Notes: generated by a model not told the origin, from the sequence alone. A DNA stretch of 64,000 bases from Lutimaribacter salitolerans (GCF_042677865.1 NZ_JBHUDD010000158.1:1-64000); one strand, 5' to 3'; positions 8,276 to 17,660 are shown, numbered from the stretch's first letter. Translations and numbers: made by a program.

Positions 8276-8986
8276 ATGTTGACGAAAAAGCAGCTTGATC
8301 TGTTGGATTTCATCCACAAACGCGTGCAGCGCGACGGTGTGCCGCCCAGCTTTGACGAGATGAAAGAAGCGCTGGACCTGCGGTCGAAATCCGGCATTCA
8401 CCGGCTGATCACGGCGCTGGAGGAACGCGGCTTCATCCGCCGTCTGGCCCACCGTGCCCGCGCCATCGAGGTGATGAAACTGCCCGAGGCTCTGGGTGGC
8501 ACCAAGGATGGCCAATCGCTGCCTGCGCCCAGCCTGTCCGTGATCGACGGCGACCGCCCCGACAGCCGCCCGACACGGGCCATGCCCATCGAAGCGGTGC
8601 ATGCGCTGGAACTGCCGGTGATGGGCCGCATCGCCGCCGGTGTCCCGATCGAGGCGATCGCGCAAGTGTCGCATCACGTGGCCGTGCCGGGCGCAATGGT
8701 GTCCGGCCAGGGGGATCACTATGCTCTTGAAGTCAAAGGCGATTCGATGATCGAGGCCGGGATCAACAACGGCGACATCGTGATCATCCGCGAAACCCAG
8801 GTGGCCGAGAATGGCGATATAGTGGTGGCGCTGATCGAGGATCAGGAGGCGACGTTGAAACGGTTCTATCGCCGCGGCGCGTCCATTGCGCTGGAGGCTG
8901 CGAACCCGGCCTATGAAACCCGTGTGCTCGCCTCGGACATGGTCAAGGTGCAGGGCAAGCTGGTGGGGCTGATCCGCACCTACTGA
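8276..8986 (+). CDS. lexA: SOS response repressor LexA
   Basis: A 236-residue transcriptional repressor and autoprotease. The N-terminal winged helix (MLTKKQLDLLDFI to RGFIRRLAHRARAIEV) binds the SOS box; the C-terminal S24 peptidase domain carries the Ala121-Gly122 cleavage site in AAGVPIEA, Ser157 in GDSMIEAG and Lys195 in ATLKRFY. On RecA activation it cleaves itself and releases repair genes; uvrA in this window also has a box. The linker is longer than in E. coli, as usual in this class. Its end overlaps the comEC end by seven bases, convergently. Confidence 0.96.
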   Translation: MLTKKQLDLLDFIHKRVQRDGVPPSFDEMKEALDLRSKSGIHRLITALEERGFIRRLAHRARAIEVMKLPEALGGTKDGQSLPAPSLSVIDGDRPDSRPTRAMPIEAVHALELPVMGRIAAGVPIEAIAQVSHHVAVPGAMVSGQGDHYALEVKGDSMIEAGINNGDIVIIRETQVAENGDIVVALIEDQEATLKRFYRRGASIALEAANPAYETRVLASDMVKVQGKLVGLIRTY

Positions 8987-11049
8987 CCTGCAGTCTGTCG
9001 CGGCACGACCGCCGCAAACCGCAGTGGCTTTAGTGGCTTTGCCCCGCCGTTCCAAAGCCGCGCGCCCGCCAGATCGCGGGCGCTGAGGATCTGCGGACCT
9101 TCCGCACCGGGCCAGATCGCCAGCGCGCCGGTCTCGCGCAGCGCGCGTGGGGTGATCACACGGCAGGGCAGCTTGGGCGCTTCGGGCACGTTCGTCACAA
9201 TGATATCGGCAATATCGCAGGATGCGGCCTCGACCGCGCGCTTGCCCTTGACCGGGATCAGATATGCGCCCTGCCCCAGCGGCACCGGCCCCGTCCACAG
9301 CTCAGCCGCGCTGGCCTGCACCAGCCCGTTGCCATCATTCTCAAGCCAGATATCGGCCACGAACCCGGCACCGCGCGCCGCGCTCAACGCGCGGCCCTGC
9401 GGGGTCATCACACCGACCAGTGCGCCGGAGTCCGCAATCAGGATCGGCGGGCGCTCGGTCTGAAGCCACAACAGACCTGCCGCCAGCATCGGCAGCAGCC
9501 CGGCAAACCGCGCCCGTCCCTGCCACAGCATCACCACCAGCCCCCCCAGCGCCAGCAAGGGCAGCACGCGCCAGTCAGGTGCCAGTATCGCGCCGGTAGC
9601 CCCCTCCCAAGCGGCCACGCCATGCGCCACGGTCAGCACCCATTGCAGGCCCAGCCCCATGACCCAAAGCGGCCAGGCCTCCAGCCCCAGGGGCATTGAC
9701 AGCGCCGCCACCACGGCGGCGGGCATCACCATCACCCCCATCAGCGGCACGGAAACCAGATTCGCGATCAGGCCATAGTGCGCGATCTGGTTGAAATGCG
9801 CCGCCCCCACGGGCGCGGTGGCAAACCCCGCCACGCTGGACGACACCACCACCGCCAGCACCGGGCGCAGCCATTTCGCCCTGGGCTGCCAGTCCTGATC
9901 TCGGATCAGGCCAAAGACAGCCACCAGCGCGGCGGTGGCGGCAAAGCTCATCTGGAAACCCGGGCTGAGCAGCGCCTCGGGCCTGAGGCCCAGCACGATC
10001 AGCGCGGCAACCGCCACCGAGCGCAGCGACAACGCACGCCGGTTCAGCATCACCGCCACCAGCATCACGCCGACCATGACAAAGGCGCGTTCGGTCGCGA
10101 CGTTGCCACCCGACAGGGCCAGATACCCGGCGGCCACCAGCAGTGCCAGACCGGCGGACAGCTTTTTGGCAGGCAGGCGCAGCCCCAGATAGGGCACCGC
10201 GGCAAAGCCGAGGCGCAGGGACGAGAACACGAAACCGGCCAGCAGCCCCATATGCAGACCGGAGATCGCCAGCAGATGCGCAAGGTTGGTGTCGCGCAGC
10301 GCCTCCAGCGTCTCGCGGCTGATCCCCGCGCGGTCACCAGTCATGATGACGGCGGCAAAGGCCCCCCGCTCGCCCGGCAGCGCGGCCTGCACCCGCTGCG
10401 ACAGCGCGCGGCGGGCAGCGGCCACCCAGGCGCCGTGGCGATCCTCGGTCGCCAGCAGCACGGGCGTGCGGGTATAGCCGACCGCCCCCAGCTTGAGAAA
10501 CCAGGCGTGGCGTTGAAAATCGAAACCGCCGGGTTCTACCGGCCCCCCGGGTGGGCCCAGATGGGCGGTCATCATCACCCGGCGGCCGGGATCAAGCGGC
10601 GCGTAACCCTGCTGGCCATGCAGCGCGACGCGCACGCGGTCGGGCGTGCGATGGGTCGCGACATCATCCAGCCGCACGCGATCCAGCACCAGCCGCACCG
10701 CGTCCGAGGCCGATCGGTCGATGCCCACGATCCGCCCTTCGACCGGGCCGTAGTAGCGAAACTCCAGCACCGGCGCGGCTTGCATCTGCGCGCGCGCGCC
10801 CGCCAGAACCGTCCCCGCGGGGACCAGCGCGCAAAGCCAAAAGACCGGCCCCAGAACGATGCCCGCGCGCGTGGCACAGGCCCCGCAAGTCAGCGCCAGC
10901 CCGCCAAGGATCAGGTAATGGGGCCAGTCAGGCTCCCACTTGAGGGCGAAATACATGCCGATCCCGATGGACAGGACCACCGGCACCCATGGAAACAGAT
11001 GCCCGCGCTGCGCGGCCAGCGCCGCCCACAGCCCGCGTGTTATGCGCAT
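8980..11049 (-). CDS. comEC: ComEC/Rec2 family DNA-uptake channel protein
   Basis: A polytopic inner-membrane protein of 689 residues. It has N-terminal membrane segments with a DUF4131-like soluble part, then the Competence domain with the signature LLAISGLHMGLLAGFVF and many transmembrane helices (ALSGGNVATERAF, GLRPEALLSPGFQMSF). The C-terminal portion corresponds to a degenerate metallo-beta-lactamase-like region without a clear HxHxDH motif. The family channels single-stranded DNA into the cytoplasm during transformation; in Rhodobacteraceae it is also linked to uptake of gene transfer agent DNA. ATG at 11049 (AAGGGG six bases upstream) is chosen over an upstream ATG at 11088. Confidence 0.88.
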   Translation of the reverse strand: MRITRGLWAALAAQRGHLFPWVPVVLSIGIGMYFALKWEPDWPHYLILGGLALTCGACATRAGIVLGPVFWLCALVPAGTVLAGARAQMQAAPVLEFRYYGPVEGRIVGIDRSASDAVRLVLDRVRLDDVATHRTPDRVRVALHGQQGYAPLDPGRRVMMTAHLGPPGGPVEPGGFDFQRHAWFLKLGAVGYTRTPVLLATEDRHGAWVAAARRALSQRVQAALPGERGAFAAVIMTGDRAGISRETLEALRDTNLAHLLAISGLHMGLLAGFVFSSLRLGFAAVPYLGLRLPAKKLSAGLALLVAAGYLALSGGNVATERAFVMVGVMLVAVMLNRRALSLRSVAVAALIVLGLRPEALLSPGFQMSFAATAALVAVFGLIRDQDWQPRAKWLRPVLAVVVSSSVAGFATAPVGAAHFNQIAHYGLIANLVSVPLMGVMVMPAAVVAALSMPLGLEAWPLWVMGLGLQWVLTVAHGVAAWEGATGAILAPDWRVLPLLALGGLVVMLWQGRARFAGLLPMLAAGLLWLQTERPPILIADSGALVGVMTPQGRALSAARGAGFVADIWLENDGNGLVQASAAELWTGPVPLGQGAYLIPVKGKRAVEAASCDIADIIVTNVPEAPKLPCRVITPRALRETGALAIWPGAEGPQILSARDLAGARLWNGGAKPLKPLRFAAVVPRQTAGQ

Positions 11050-11129
11050 CCCTTGCCCCTTGCAGACAGCATCGCTAGACAGGCGCAAACGCTATCTGCA
11101 ACATGCTTTCCGAAAGGTTAACCGCTGCC

Positions 11130-12542
11130 ATGACAGACCAGGTTGTGACCCGTTTCGCGCCCTCGCCCACCGGGTTCCTGCATATCGGCGGAGCGCGCAC
11201 GGCGCTGTTCAGCTGGCTGTATGCACGGGGTCGCGGCGGCAGGTTCCTGCTGCGGATCGAGGATACCGACCGCGAACGCTCTACCCCCGAGGCGACGCAG
11301 GCCATTCTGGACGGGCTGGCCTGGCTGGGGCTGGACCATGACGGCGAGGCGGTCAGCCAGGCCGCGGGCGCCGAGCGTCACGCGCAGGTGGCACGTCAAT
11401 TGCTGGACGCGGGCAAGGCCTATAAATGCTTTGCCACGCAGGATGAGATTCAGGCTTTTCGCGAGGCCGCAAAGGCCGATGGCCGCTCGACCCTCTATCG
11501 CTCGCCCTGGCGCGATGCCGATCCGGCCAAGCATCCCGATGCGCCGTACGTGGTGCGCATCAAGGCCCCGCAGGATGGTGCGACCGTCATCGCGGACCGG
11601 GTGCAGGGCGACGTGACCATCCGCAACGATCAGCTGGATGACATGGTCCTGTTACGCAGCGACGGTAGCCCGGTCTACATGCTGGCCGTCGTGGTGGACG
11701 ATCACGACATGGGCGTCACGCATGTGATCCGGGGGGATGACCACCTGAGCAACGCAGCGCGGCAGATGATGATCTATCAGGCGATGGGCTGGGATGTGCC
11801 GGTCTGGGCGCATATCCCGTTGATCCACGGGCCCGACGGCAAGAAGCTGTCAAAGCGTCACGGCGCGCTGGGGGTCGATGAGTATCAGCGCATGGGCTAT
11901 CCTGCGGCGGGCATGCGCAACTACCTCGCGCGGCTGGGCTGGAGCCATGGCGACGACGAGTTCTTTACCGACGCGCAGGCGCGCGACTGGTTCGATCTGG
12001 ACGGGATCGGCAAAAGCCCCGCGCGGTTCGATTTCAAGAAGCTCGAGAACCTGAGCGGGCAGCATATCGCGGCGGCAGACGATGCTGCGCTGCTGCATGA
12101 ATTGCAGGGGTTCCTGCGCGCGACCGGGCAAGAGCCGCTGTCGGACGCCAAGGCAACCCTGGTTGAAAAGGCCATGTATTGCCTGAAAGAACGTGCCAAG
12201 ACCTTCCCGGAACTTATTGAAAAGGCTGAATTTGCGCTGACCGACCGCCCCATCGTGCCGGATGAGAAGGCGGCGAAGGCGCTGGACAATGTATCCCGTA
12301 GTATACTGGCGGAATTGACGCCGCAGTTGCAAAATGCTAGCTGGACCAAAGACGTGATCGAGACTGTCATGACCGAGTTTGCCGAACGCAAGGAGACCAA
12401 GTTCGGCAAGCTGGCAGGCCCCTTGCGGGCCGCATTGGCCGGGCGGTCCGTGACACCTAGTGTCTTCGACATGATGTTGGTCCTTGGGCAGGAAGAAACG
12501 CTTGCCCGGCTGACCGAGGCGGCGGGCAGAAAGCCGGGTTAA
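11130..12542 (+). CDS. gltX: Glutamyl-tRNA synthetase
   Basis: A 470-residue class I aminoacyl-tRNA synthetase that charges tRNA-Glu. The HIGH-type motif is in RFAPSPTGFLHIGG (residues 8-21) and the KMSKS-type motif is KKLSKRHG (about 238). The C-terminal anticodon-binding part is present. ATG at 11130 gives the family N-terminus; an in-frame ATG at 11103 would add nine residues and cannot be excluded because neither start has an ideal ribosome site. Alphaproteobacteria often have a second gltX paralogue, which may also charge tRNA-Gln. A 14-bp perfect palindrome (12534-12547) spans the stop codon. Confidence 0.94.
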   Translation: MTDQVVTRFAPSPTGFLHIGGARTALFSWLYARGRGGRFLLRIEDTDRERSTPEATQAILDGLAWLGLDHDGEAVSQAAGAERHAQVARQLLDAGKAYKCFATQDEIQAFREAAKADGRSTLYRSPWRDADPAKHPDAPYVVRIKAPQDGATVIADRVQGDVTIRNDQLDDMVLLRSDGSPVYMLAVVVDDHDMGVTHVIRGDDHLSNAARQMMIYQAMGWDVPVWAHIPLIHGPDGKKLSKRHGALGVDEYQRMGYPAAGMRNYLARLGWSHGDDEFFTDAQARDWFDLDGIGKSPARFDFKKLENLSGQHIAAADDAALLHELQGFLRATGQEPLSDAKATLVEKAMYCLKERAKTFPELIEKAEFALTDRPIVPDEKAAKALDNVSRSILAELTPQLQNASWTKDVIETVMTEFAERKETKFGKLAGPLRAALAGRSVTPSVFDMMLVLGQEETLARLTEAAGRKPG

Positions 12543-12617
12543 CCCGGTCTTCAACCCAACAGGATAGGACGGCCCGGGGCACGCCATGCCAGCGGCCATT
12601 GACGAAGGAAAAGGCCC

Positions 12618-13913
12618 ATGACCGACGCGAAAAAGACTGCAAAACTGTCTTTCGATGGCAAGGAGTTCGACCTGCCGATCTTTTCCCCTACCGAAGGGCC
12701 GGATGTGATCGACATCCGCAAGCTCTATGCCGACGCGGGCGTGTTCACCTATGACCCCGGCTTTACCTCGACCGCAAGCTGCGACAGCACCATCACCTAT
12801 ATCGACGGTGACGCGGGCGTGCTGCTGCATCGCGGCTATCCGATCGACCAGCTGGCGGCCAAGTCGCATTACCTCGAAGTCTGCTTTCTGCTGCTGTATG
12901 GCTATCTGCCCAAGGCCGAAGAACTGGAAACCTTCGAGAGCACGATCACCCATCACACGATGCTGCACGAGCAGATGCAGAACTTCTTTCGCGGGTTCCG
13001 CCGCGATGCGCATCCGATGGCAACGATGGTGGGCGTGGTCGGCGCGATGGCTGCGTTCTATCACGACAGCACCGACATCACCGACCCGCGTCAGCGCGAG
13101 ATCGCGTCGCACCGCCTGATCGCCAAGGTGCCGACCATCGCAGCCTGGGCCTACAAGTACTCGATCGGTCAGCCGTTCATCTATCCGCACAACGACCTCG
13201 ATTACGCGGCCAACTTCCTGCACATGTGCTTTGCCGTTCCGGCCGAGAAGTACGAGGTTGACCCGATCCTCGCCCGCGCGATGGACCGCATCTTTACCCT
13301 GCATGCGGACCACGAACAGAACGCCTCGACCTCGACGGTGCGTCTGGCGTCCAGCTCGGGGGCGAACCCCTTTGCCTGCATCGCGGCCGGCATCGCCTGC
13401 CTGTGGGGGCCGGCGCATGGCGGTGCCAACCAGGCCTGTCTTGAGATGCTCAAGGAAATCGGGACGGTCGATCGCATCCCCGAATTTCTCGCCCGCGCAA
13501 AGGACAAGAACGATCCATTCCGCCTGATGGGCTTTGGCCACCGCGTCTACAAGAATTTTGATCCGCGCGCCAAGGTGATGAAGCAATCCGCCGACGAGGT
13601 GCTTGATCTTCTGGGGGTCGAGAACAACCCGGTCCTGCAGGTCGCCAAGGAGCTTGAGAAGCAAGCACTGGAAGACCCGTACTTCACCGAGAAAAAGCTG
13701 TTCCCGAACGTCGATTTCTACTCGGGCATCATTCTTGAGGCGATGGGGTTCCCCACCTCGATGTTCACGCCGATCTTTGCGCTGTCGCGCACCGTCGGCT
13801 GGATCAGCCAGTGGAAGGAAATGATCAGCGATCCGCAGATGAAGATCGGCCGCCCCCGCCAGTTGTACCAGGGCGAGTCCCAGCGCGACTATGTGGATGT
13901 CGAAAACCGCTGA
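12618..13913 (+). CDS. gltA: Citrate synthase
   Basis: A 431-residue type of the hexameric bacterial class; it condenses acetyl-CoA and oxaloacetate at the entry of the TCA cycle. Catalytic regions are HADHEQNASTSTVR (about residue 229), WGPAHGGANQ (His about 266), GHRVYKNFDPRA (about 306) and the late FYSGIILEAMG. The start follows GAAGGAAAAGG at normal distance. It stands 75 bases after gltX and is followed by a strong terminator. Confidence 0.96.
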   Translation: MTDAKKTAKLSFDGKEFDLPIFSPTEGPDVIDIRKLYADAGVFTYDPGFTSTASCDSTITYIDGDAGVLLHRGYPIDQLAAKSHYLEVCFLLLYGYLPKAEELETFESTITHHTMLHEQMQNFFRGFRRDAHPMATMVGVVGAMAAFYHDSTDITDPRQREIASHRLIAKVPTIAAWAYKYSIGQPFIYPHNDLDYAANFLHMCFAVPAEKYEVDPILARAMDRIFTLHADHEQNASTSTVRLASSSGANPFACIAAGIACLWGPAHGGANQACLEMLKEIGTVDRIPEFLARAKDKNDPFRLMGFGHRVYKNFDPRAKVMKQSADEVLDLLGVENNPVLQVAKELEKQALEDPYFTEKKLFPNVDFYSGIILEAMGFPTSMFTPIFALSRTVGWISQWKEMISDPQMKIGRPRQLYQGESQRDYVDVENR

Positions 13914-13934
13914 TCGCGGGCACAGATGTAGGCA

Positions 13935-13961
13935 GGGGCGCTCTGATCGGGCGCCCCTTTT
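13935..13961 (+). terminator. Rho-independent terminator after gltA
   Basis: A perfect 7-bp GC stem GGGGCGC / GCGCCCC with a 9-nt loop is followed by TTTT, 22 bases after the gltA stop. Confidence 0.85.
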
Positions 13962-14079
13962 CGTGGGACGTCTTGTCAACTATTTCAAATTTAAACATAT
14001 TTCTGCGCCGCCTTGGGTCACTGTGAAGCGGTGATTAAACCCGTGCTGCCATCCTGCACTCACATGCAAGGAGGCAGCG

Positions 14080-14838
14080 ATGATTGCAATTCTGTTGGCG
14101 ATGGGCGTTCTTTTGGGTCTTGGCGGGCTCAGCATCGGGGGTGAGGGCGGTTCTGCCGAAGGCAGTGATGATCCCGAGGCTCTTTTGGGCAGCGACGGCG
14201 ATGACACCATCCGGGGCGGCGGCGGCTCGGACCTTGTGGTGGGTTTCGCCGGGGATGACCTTTTGTCCGGTGACGGCGGGAATGACTGGATCTTTGGTCT
14301 GAACGGTGCGGATACCATCACCGGCGGCGATGGCAACGACGTGATTTCGGGCGGGCGCGGAGCCGATGTGATCTATGCCGGTGCAGGCGATGATTTTGTC
14401 GAAAGCGCGGGCATTCTGGATGACGGCGCGCTGACGACTTCGGTCAAGGGGGCCAGAACCTTTGGTGATGTTGCCTTTCTCTATGACTTTTCGCGCGGCT
14501 ACGACGAGGGTGACATCATTGATCTTGGTCCGGGCAACGACACCGTCGTGGCAGGGGCCGGCGACACGATCACCACCGGTGGCGGCTCTGACGAGATCGC
14601 GCTTGGCGACTGGTCGCGTGGGGGTGCCCCCGTCGTCATAACCGATTTCGACCCGGATCAGGATGTGATCACCTATGCCCATGAAACCAGCCGCGCGGAA
14701 CCGGTCTTTGAAACCTTCGTGAATCCGATCAGCGGCGATGCGGAACTGACCGCGGATGGCGAGGTCTTTGCCGTCATACGCAACGCAGGCCCCGAGTTCG
14801 AACCCGTGCAGATCCTGCGACGCAGCTATGCCGCGTGA
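14080..14838 (+). CDS. RTX-type calcium-binding repeat protein with N-terminal membrane segment
   Basis: A 252-residue protein. Residues 1-20 (MIAILLAMGVLLGLGGLSIG) form a hydrophobic segment. Residues about 38-108 hold tandem GGxGxDxxx nonapeptides that bind calcium in a beta-roll. A 40-residue insertion (ILDDGALTTSVKG to FSRGYDEGD) is followed by another repeat and a module reading GDTITTGGGSDEIALGDW then VITDFDPDQDVITY. AAGGAGG lies six bases before the ATG. No type I secretion genes are adjacent. The protein is related to its downstream neighbour. Function is unknown; surface or periplasmic calcium-dependent adhesion is a family-level guess. Confidence 0.78.
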   Translation: MIAILLAMGVLLGLGGLSIGGEGGSAEGSDDPEALLGSDGDDTIRGGGGSDLVVGFAGDDLLSGDGGNDWIFGLNGADTITGGDGNDVISGGRGADVIYAGAGDDFVESAGILDDGALTTSVKGARTFGDVAFLYDFSRGYDEGDIIDLGPGNDTVVAGAGDTITTGGGSDEIALGDWSRGGAPVVITDFDPDQDVITYAHETSRAEPVFETFVNPISGDAELTADGEVFAVIRNAGPEFEPVQILRRSYAA

Positions 14839-14991
14839 CGTCACCAGAGTCTGCCTCGACCCGCTGGTCCGGCTGGTGCGAATCACCCGATGACGCTGTC
14901 TGTTTCCAGAACGCGAACGGCGCAGCGCGAAGGCGCGCATTGTCACTGAAACAGGTGCGGTTAACCAGAAAATCCCCAATAAAAACAATTC

Positions 14992-15030
14992 AAAACATGG
15001 CGGAACTGTGCTCATTATCGCCATGTTTTT
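14992..15030 (+). terminator. Perfect 11-bp inverted repeat between the RTX genes
   Basis: AAAACATGGCG (14992-15002) and CGCCATGTTTT (15019-15029) are perfect inverted arms around a 16-nt loop, followed by one more T so the right arm ends in a T-run. The A-rich left arm and T-tail fit a terminator of the first RTX gene, which ended 154 bases earlier. It also lies 29 bases before the second RTX start, so an operator or leader role is possible. Confidence 0.5.
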
Positions 15031-15058
15031 GCCATTTTCCGTAACCGGGGGTTTTTCG

Positions 15059-16747
15059 ATGGAAATCGTGCTGCTGAGTCTCTTGGGTCTGGGTGCCGCC
15101 GCGGCGCTGATCATCGAACTGTTCAATGACGACGACGATACCGACACACCCTCGCCACCGGGTGGGGAAGACCCCACCGATACACCCACGGATGGCAGTG
15201 ATCTGCTGAACGGCACAGCAGACGATGACCGCATCGCGGCTGGCGCGGGCGATGACACGGTCAACGGCCTTGCAGGCAACGACACCTTGCTGGGACAAGA
15301 GGGCGACGATGCGCTGGCCGGTGGCGAAGGCGACGATTCGCTGGATGGCGGCGAGGGCAGCGACACCCTGATCGGCGGGCCCGGCGACGATGCCCTGTTC
15401 GGGCGGCTGGGCAATGACCTGCTGCAGGGCGGTGATGGCGACGATGAACTTCTGGGCGCACAGGGCGATGACCTGCTGATTGGTGATCTTGGGGCCGATA
15501 CGATGGTCGGCGGCGTCGGAGACGATGTTCTGGTCGGCGTGGTTCTGGAAGAAACCACTGGCGACGACCCGCTGTCAGGTCCCCTGCTGGGCAAGGACCT
15601 CGACGGTGGCGACACCATGACGGGCGGGTTCGGCGATGACACGCTGATCATCGGCAACGACGATGTGGCCACGGGTGACGACGGCGACGATGAATTCCTT
15701 ATCGGCGACTGGATCGTCGAAGGCAGACCGGCCACGATCACCGATTACACTGCCGGCGAGGACGTGATCGCGCTTGGCTATGACGACGCGCTCGAGGAAA
15801 CCGAGGTCACCGTCGCCCCGAACGAGGCCGGTGATGCGGTGATCAGCTTCAACGGGCAGGTGCTGGCCATCGCGACAGGCGCGGGCGACACCCTGACCGC
15901 CGAGGATGTCGTTCTGGTCGCACAGGACCGCTCACCCGACCCGACGCCCGACCCAAGCGATCCGCTGCGCCTGCGCGGTACGGATGGCGATGACAGTCTG
16001 TCGGGCACAGGCGGCAACGAAACGATGTTGGGGCTTGAAGGCGATGACGTGCTGTGGGGTCGCGGCGGTGACGACGTGATCTTTGCTGGCGACGGTGATG
16101 ACGTGGCGACCGGCGCGCTTGGCAGTGACAGGGTCTATGGCGGCGCGGGCGACGACGTGGTCAGCGGCTTGTGGGGCGACGACCTGCTGCGTGGCGGGTC
16201 GGGCGATGATGTCATCATCGATACCCGCGGGGCTGACACGATCTTTGGCGACAGCGGCAATGACACGATCATCGCCAGCGGGTTCCTCGACGAACAAGGC
16301 CTGCTGACCGCCGCGCTCGAGGCGGACCTGAGCGGCACGACTTTGGCCGAGGCCTTTGCCGATGTGATGACCGCGGCAGACCTGGATTACTCGGTCGATC
16401 GTGATCCGCTTGGCGATGTGGTGAATGCCGGTGGTGGCGACGACATGGTCATCTTTGGTCTGAACGACACGGTGACCGGCGGCGCGGGTGCCGACACGCT
16501 GACAGGTGGTGACTGGATCACCGAGGGCAACGGGGCAACCGTCACCGACTTCGACGCCGAGGAGGATATCCTGGTCTATTCGATCGCTCCGGGGACGACC
16601 CCCGAACTGGCGGTGACCTACAGCGAGGGTGCGACCGAGGACGAAGGCGACGCCATCGTAACCGTCGACGGCGTGGACGTTATGACCATCGCAGGCGTCG
16701 GAACCGGGTTCACCGCCGCCAATGTGCAGGTGATCGAGCGTCCGTAG
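15059..16747 (+). CDS. RTX-type calcium-binding repeat protein with duplicated repeat-plus-GDW module
   Basis: A 562-residue protein with N-terminal hydrophobic segment MEIVLLSLLGLGAAAALIIELF, an acidic/proline linker, and two large beta-roll blocks of GGxGxDxxx repeats. Each block is followed by a module with GDW, an ITDY or VTDF step and DVI/DIL (about residues 222-250, and again about 480-515), so the protein is an internal duplication of the smaller neighbour's plan. ATG at 15059 gives an N-terminus parallel to the first RTX gene; a GTG at 15008 would begin inside the inverted repeat. The sequence ends about ten residues after TAANVQVIERP, with no evident C-terminal secretion signal. Role unknown. 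Confidence 0.78.
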   Translation: MEIVLLSLLGLGAAAALIIELFNDDDDTDTPSPPGGEDPTDTPTDGSDLLNGTADDDRIAAGAGDDTVNGLAGNDTLLGQEGDDALAGGEGDDSLDGGEGSDTLIGGPGDDALFGRLGNDLLQGGDGDDELLGAQGDDLLIGDLGADTMVGGVGDDVLVGVVLEETTGDDPLSGPLLGKDLDGGDTMTGGFGDDTLIIGNDDVATGDDGDDEFLIGDWIVEGRPATITDYTAGEDVIALGYDDALEETEVTVAPNEAGDAVISFNGQVLAIATGAGDTLTAEDVVLVAQDRSPDPTPDPSDPLRLRGTDGDDSLSGTGGNETMLGLEGDDVLWGRGGDDVIFAGDGDDVATGALGSDRVYGGAGDDVVSGLWGDDLLRGGSGDDVIIDTRGADTIFGDSGNDTIIASGFLDEQGLLTAALEADLSGTTLAEAFADVMTAADLDYSVDRDPLGDVVNAGGGDDMVIFGLNDTVTGGAGADTLTGGDWITEGNGATVTDFDAEEDILVYSIAPGTTPELAVTYSEGATEDEGDAIVTVDGVDVMTIAGVGTGFTAANVQVIERP

Positions 16748-16767
16748 CGCCGACACCGCTTATCAAC

Positions 16768-16794
16768 AAAGGGCACCCGTCAGGGTGCCCTTTT
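16768..16794. terminator. Bidirectional terminator between convergent genes
   Basis: AAAGGGCACCC and GGGTGCCCTTT form a perfect 11-bp stem with a GTCA loop. T-runs on both strands allow it to end the RTX gene (+) and the enoyl-CoA hydratase gene (-), whose stop is 18 bases away. Confidence 0.88.
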
Positions 16795-16811
16795 GCGTCA
16801 GGGAAAACCTG

Positions 16812-17588
16812 TCAACGGCCTTCGAACTGCGATGGCCGCTTTTCCAGAAAGGCAAGAACGCCCTCCTGAAAATCGCGGGTCTTGCCGCATTTTCCCTGCA
16901 ACCGCCCTTCGAGATCCAATTGTGCCTCAAGCGTGTTGTCCCAGGACTCGCGGATCGATTGCTTGACCGCCGCATAGGCCACGGTCGGCCCCTTGGCGAG
17001 ATGTGCGGCGCGGGACTTCCACGTGGCCTCGAACGCGTCATCGGCCACTGCTTCCCAGATCAGACCCCAGTCATCCGCCTGTTTGGCACTGATCTTGTCG
17101 GCGAACAGCGCGGCCCCCATCGCCTTGGCAGCGCCCATGCCGCGTGTCATCCAGTAGGTGCCGCCGGCATCGGGGATCAGGCCGATCCGGGTGAATGCTT
17201 GCAGGAAATACGCGCTTTCCGATGCGATCACCACATCCGCCGCCAGCGCAAGGTTGGCCCCGGCCCCGGCAGCGGCACCGTTCACGGCGCTGATCGTGGG
17301 GATCGGGCTGTCAAAGATCGCGCGCAGCATCGGGCCGTACTCGTCGCGCAGGGTGCGCTCCATGTCCAGGTTGGCCGCATTGGCCCGGTCGGACAGATCC
17401 TGACCCGAGCAGAATGCCCGGCCCTTGCCGGTCAGCACAAGAACCCGCGCGTCCTTGGGGGCCTGCCGTGCCGCATCCGCGATCTCGGCCCGCATCTGGG
17501 CGTTCAGCGCGTTCATCTTGTCTTCGCGGTTCAACGTGATCACCGCGATATCGTCTGCGATCGTGTATGTGATGGTCTGATAGTCCAT
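16812..17588 (-). CDS. Enoyl-CoA hydratase/isomerase, PaaG-like
   Basis: A 258-residue crotonase-fold enzyme. Motifs are ITLNREDKMNALN, GRAFCSGQDLSDRA, SAVNGAAAGAGANLALAADVVIA with the oxyanion-hole glycines, and FTRIGLIPDAGGTYWM. The GRAFCSGQDL stretch and the Asp in IPDAGGT resemble PaaG, the ring 1,2-epoxyphenylacetyl-CoA isomerase, but no other paa genes are in the window, so a general enoyl-CoA hydratase is possible. ATG at 17588 is preferred because GGAGG lies seven bases upstream; the ATG at 17594 abuts that ribosome site. It is 73 bases before ccmH but transcribed away from it. Confidence 0.8.
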   Translation of the reverse strand: MDYQTITYTIADDIAVITLNREDKMNALNAQMRAEIADAARQAPKDARVLVLTGKGRAFCSGQDLSDRANAANLDMERTLRDEYGPMLRAIFDSPIPTISAVNGAAAGAGANLALAADVVIASESAYFLQAFTRIGLIPDAGGTYWMTRGMGAAKAMGAALFADKISAKQADDWGLIWEAVADDAFEATWKSRAAHLAKGPTVAYAAVKQSIRESWDNTLEAQLDLEGRLQGKCGKTRDFQEGVLAFLEKRPSQFEGR

Positions 17589-17660
17589 CGGCATCCCTCC
17601 CTGTTCTGAATTTGGCGTCAGCTTAACTGACCGCCTTTCAGGGAAAAGAGGGACCGGGCG

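Noticed and set aside
12534..12547. CCGGGTT/AACCCGG palindrome at the gltX stop
   Set aside because: It has no loop or T-tract, so it is not a terminator, and it is mostly coding; a binding site cannot be argued from one copy.
11850..13979. A long open frame on the minus strand opposite gltX and gltA
   Set aside because: It is a shadow of two clear genes; the translation has no family features.
14160..16500. Regular DNA periodicity in the RTX genes as a possible CRISPR
   Set aside because: The repeats are coding RTX nonapeptides with a 27-base period, not conserved direct repeats with unique spacers.
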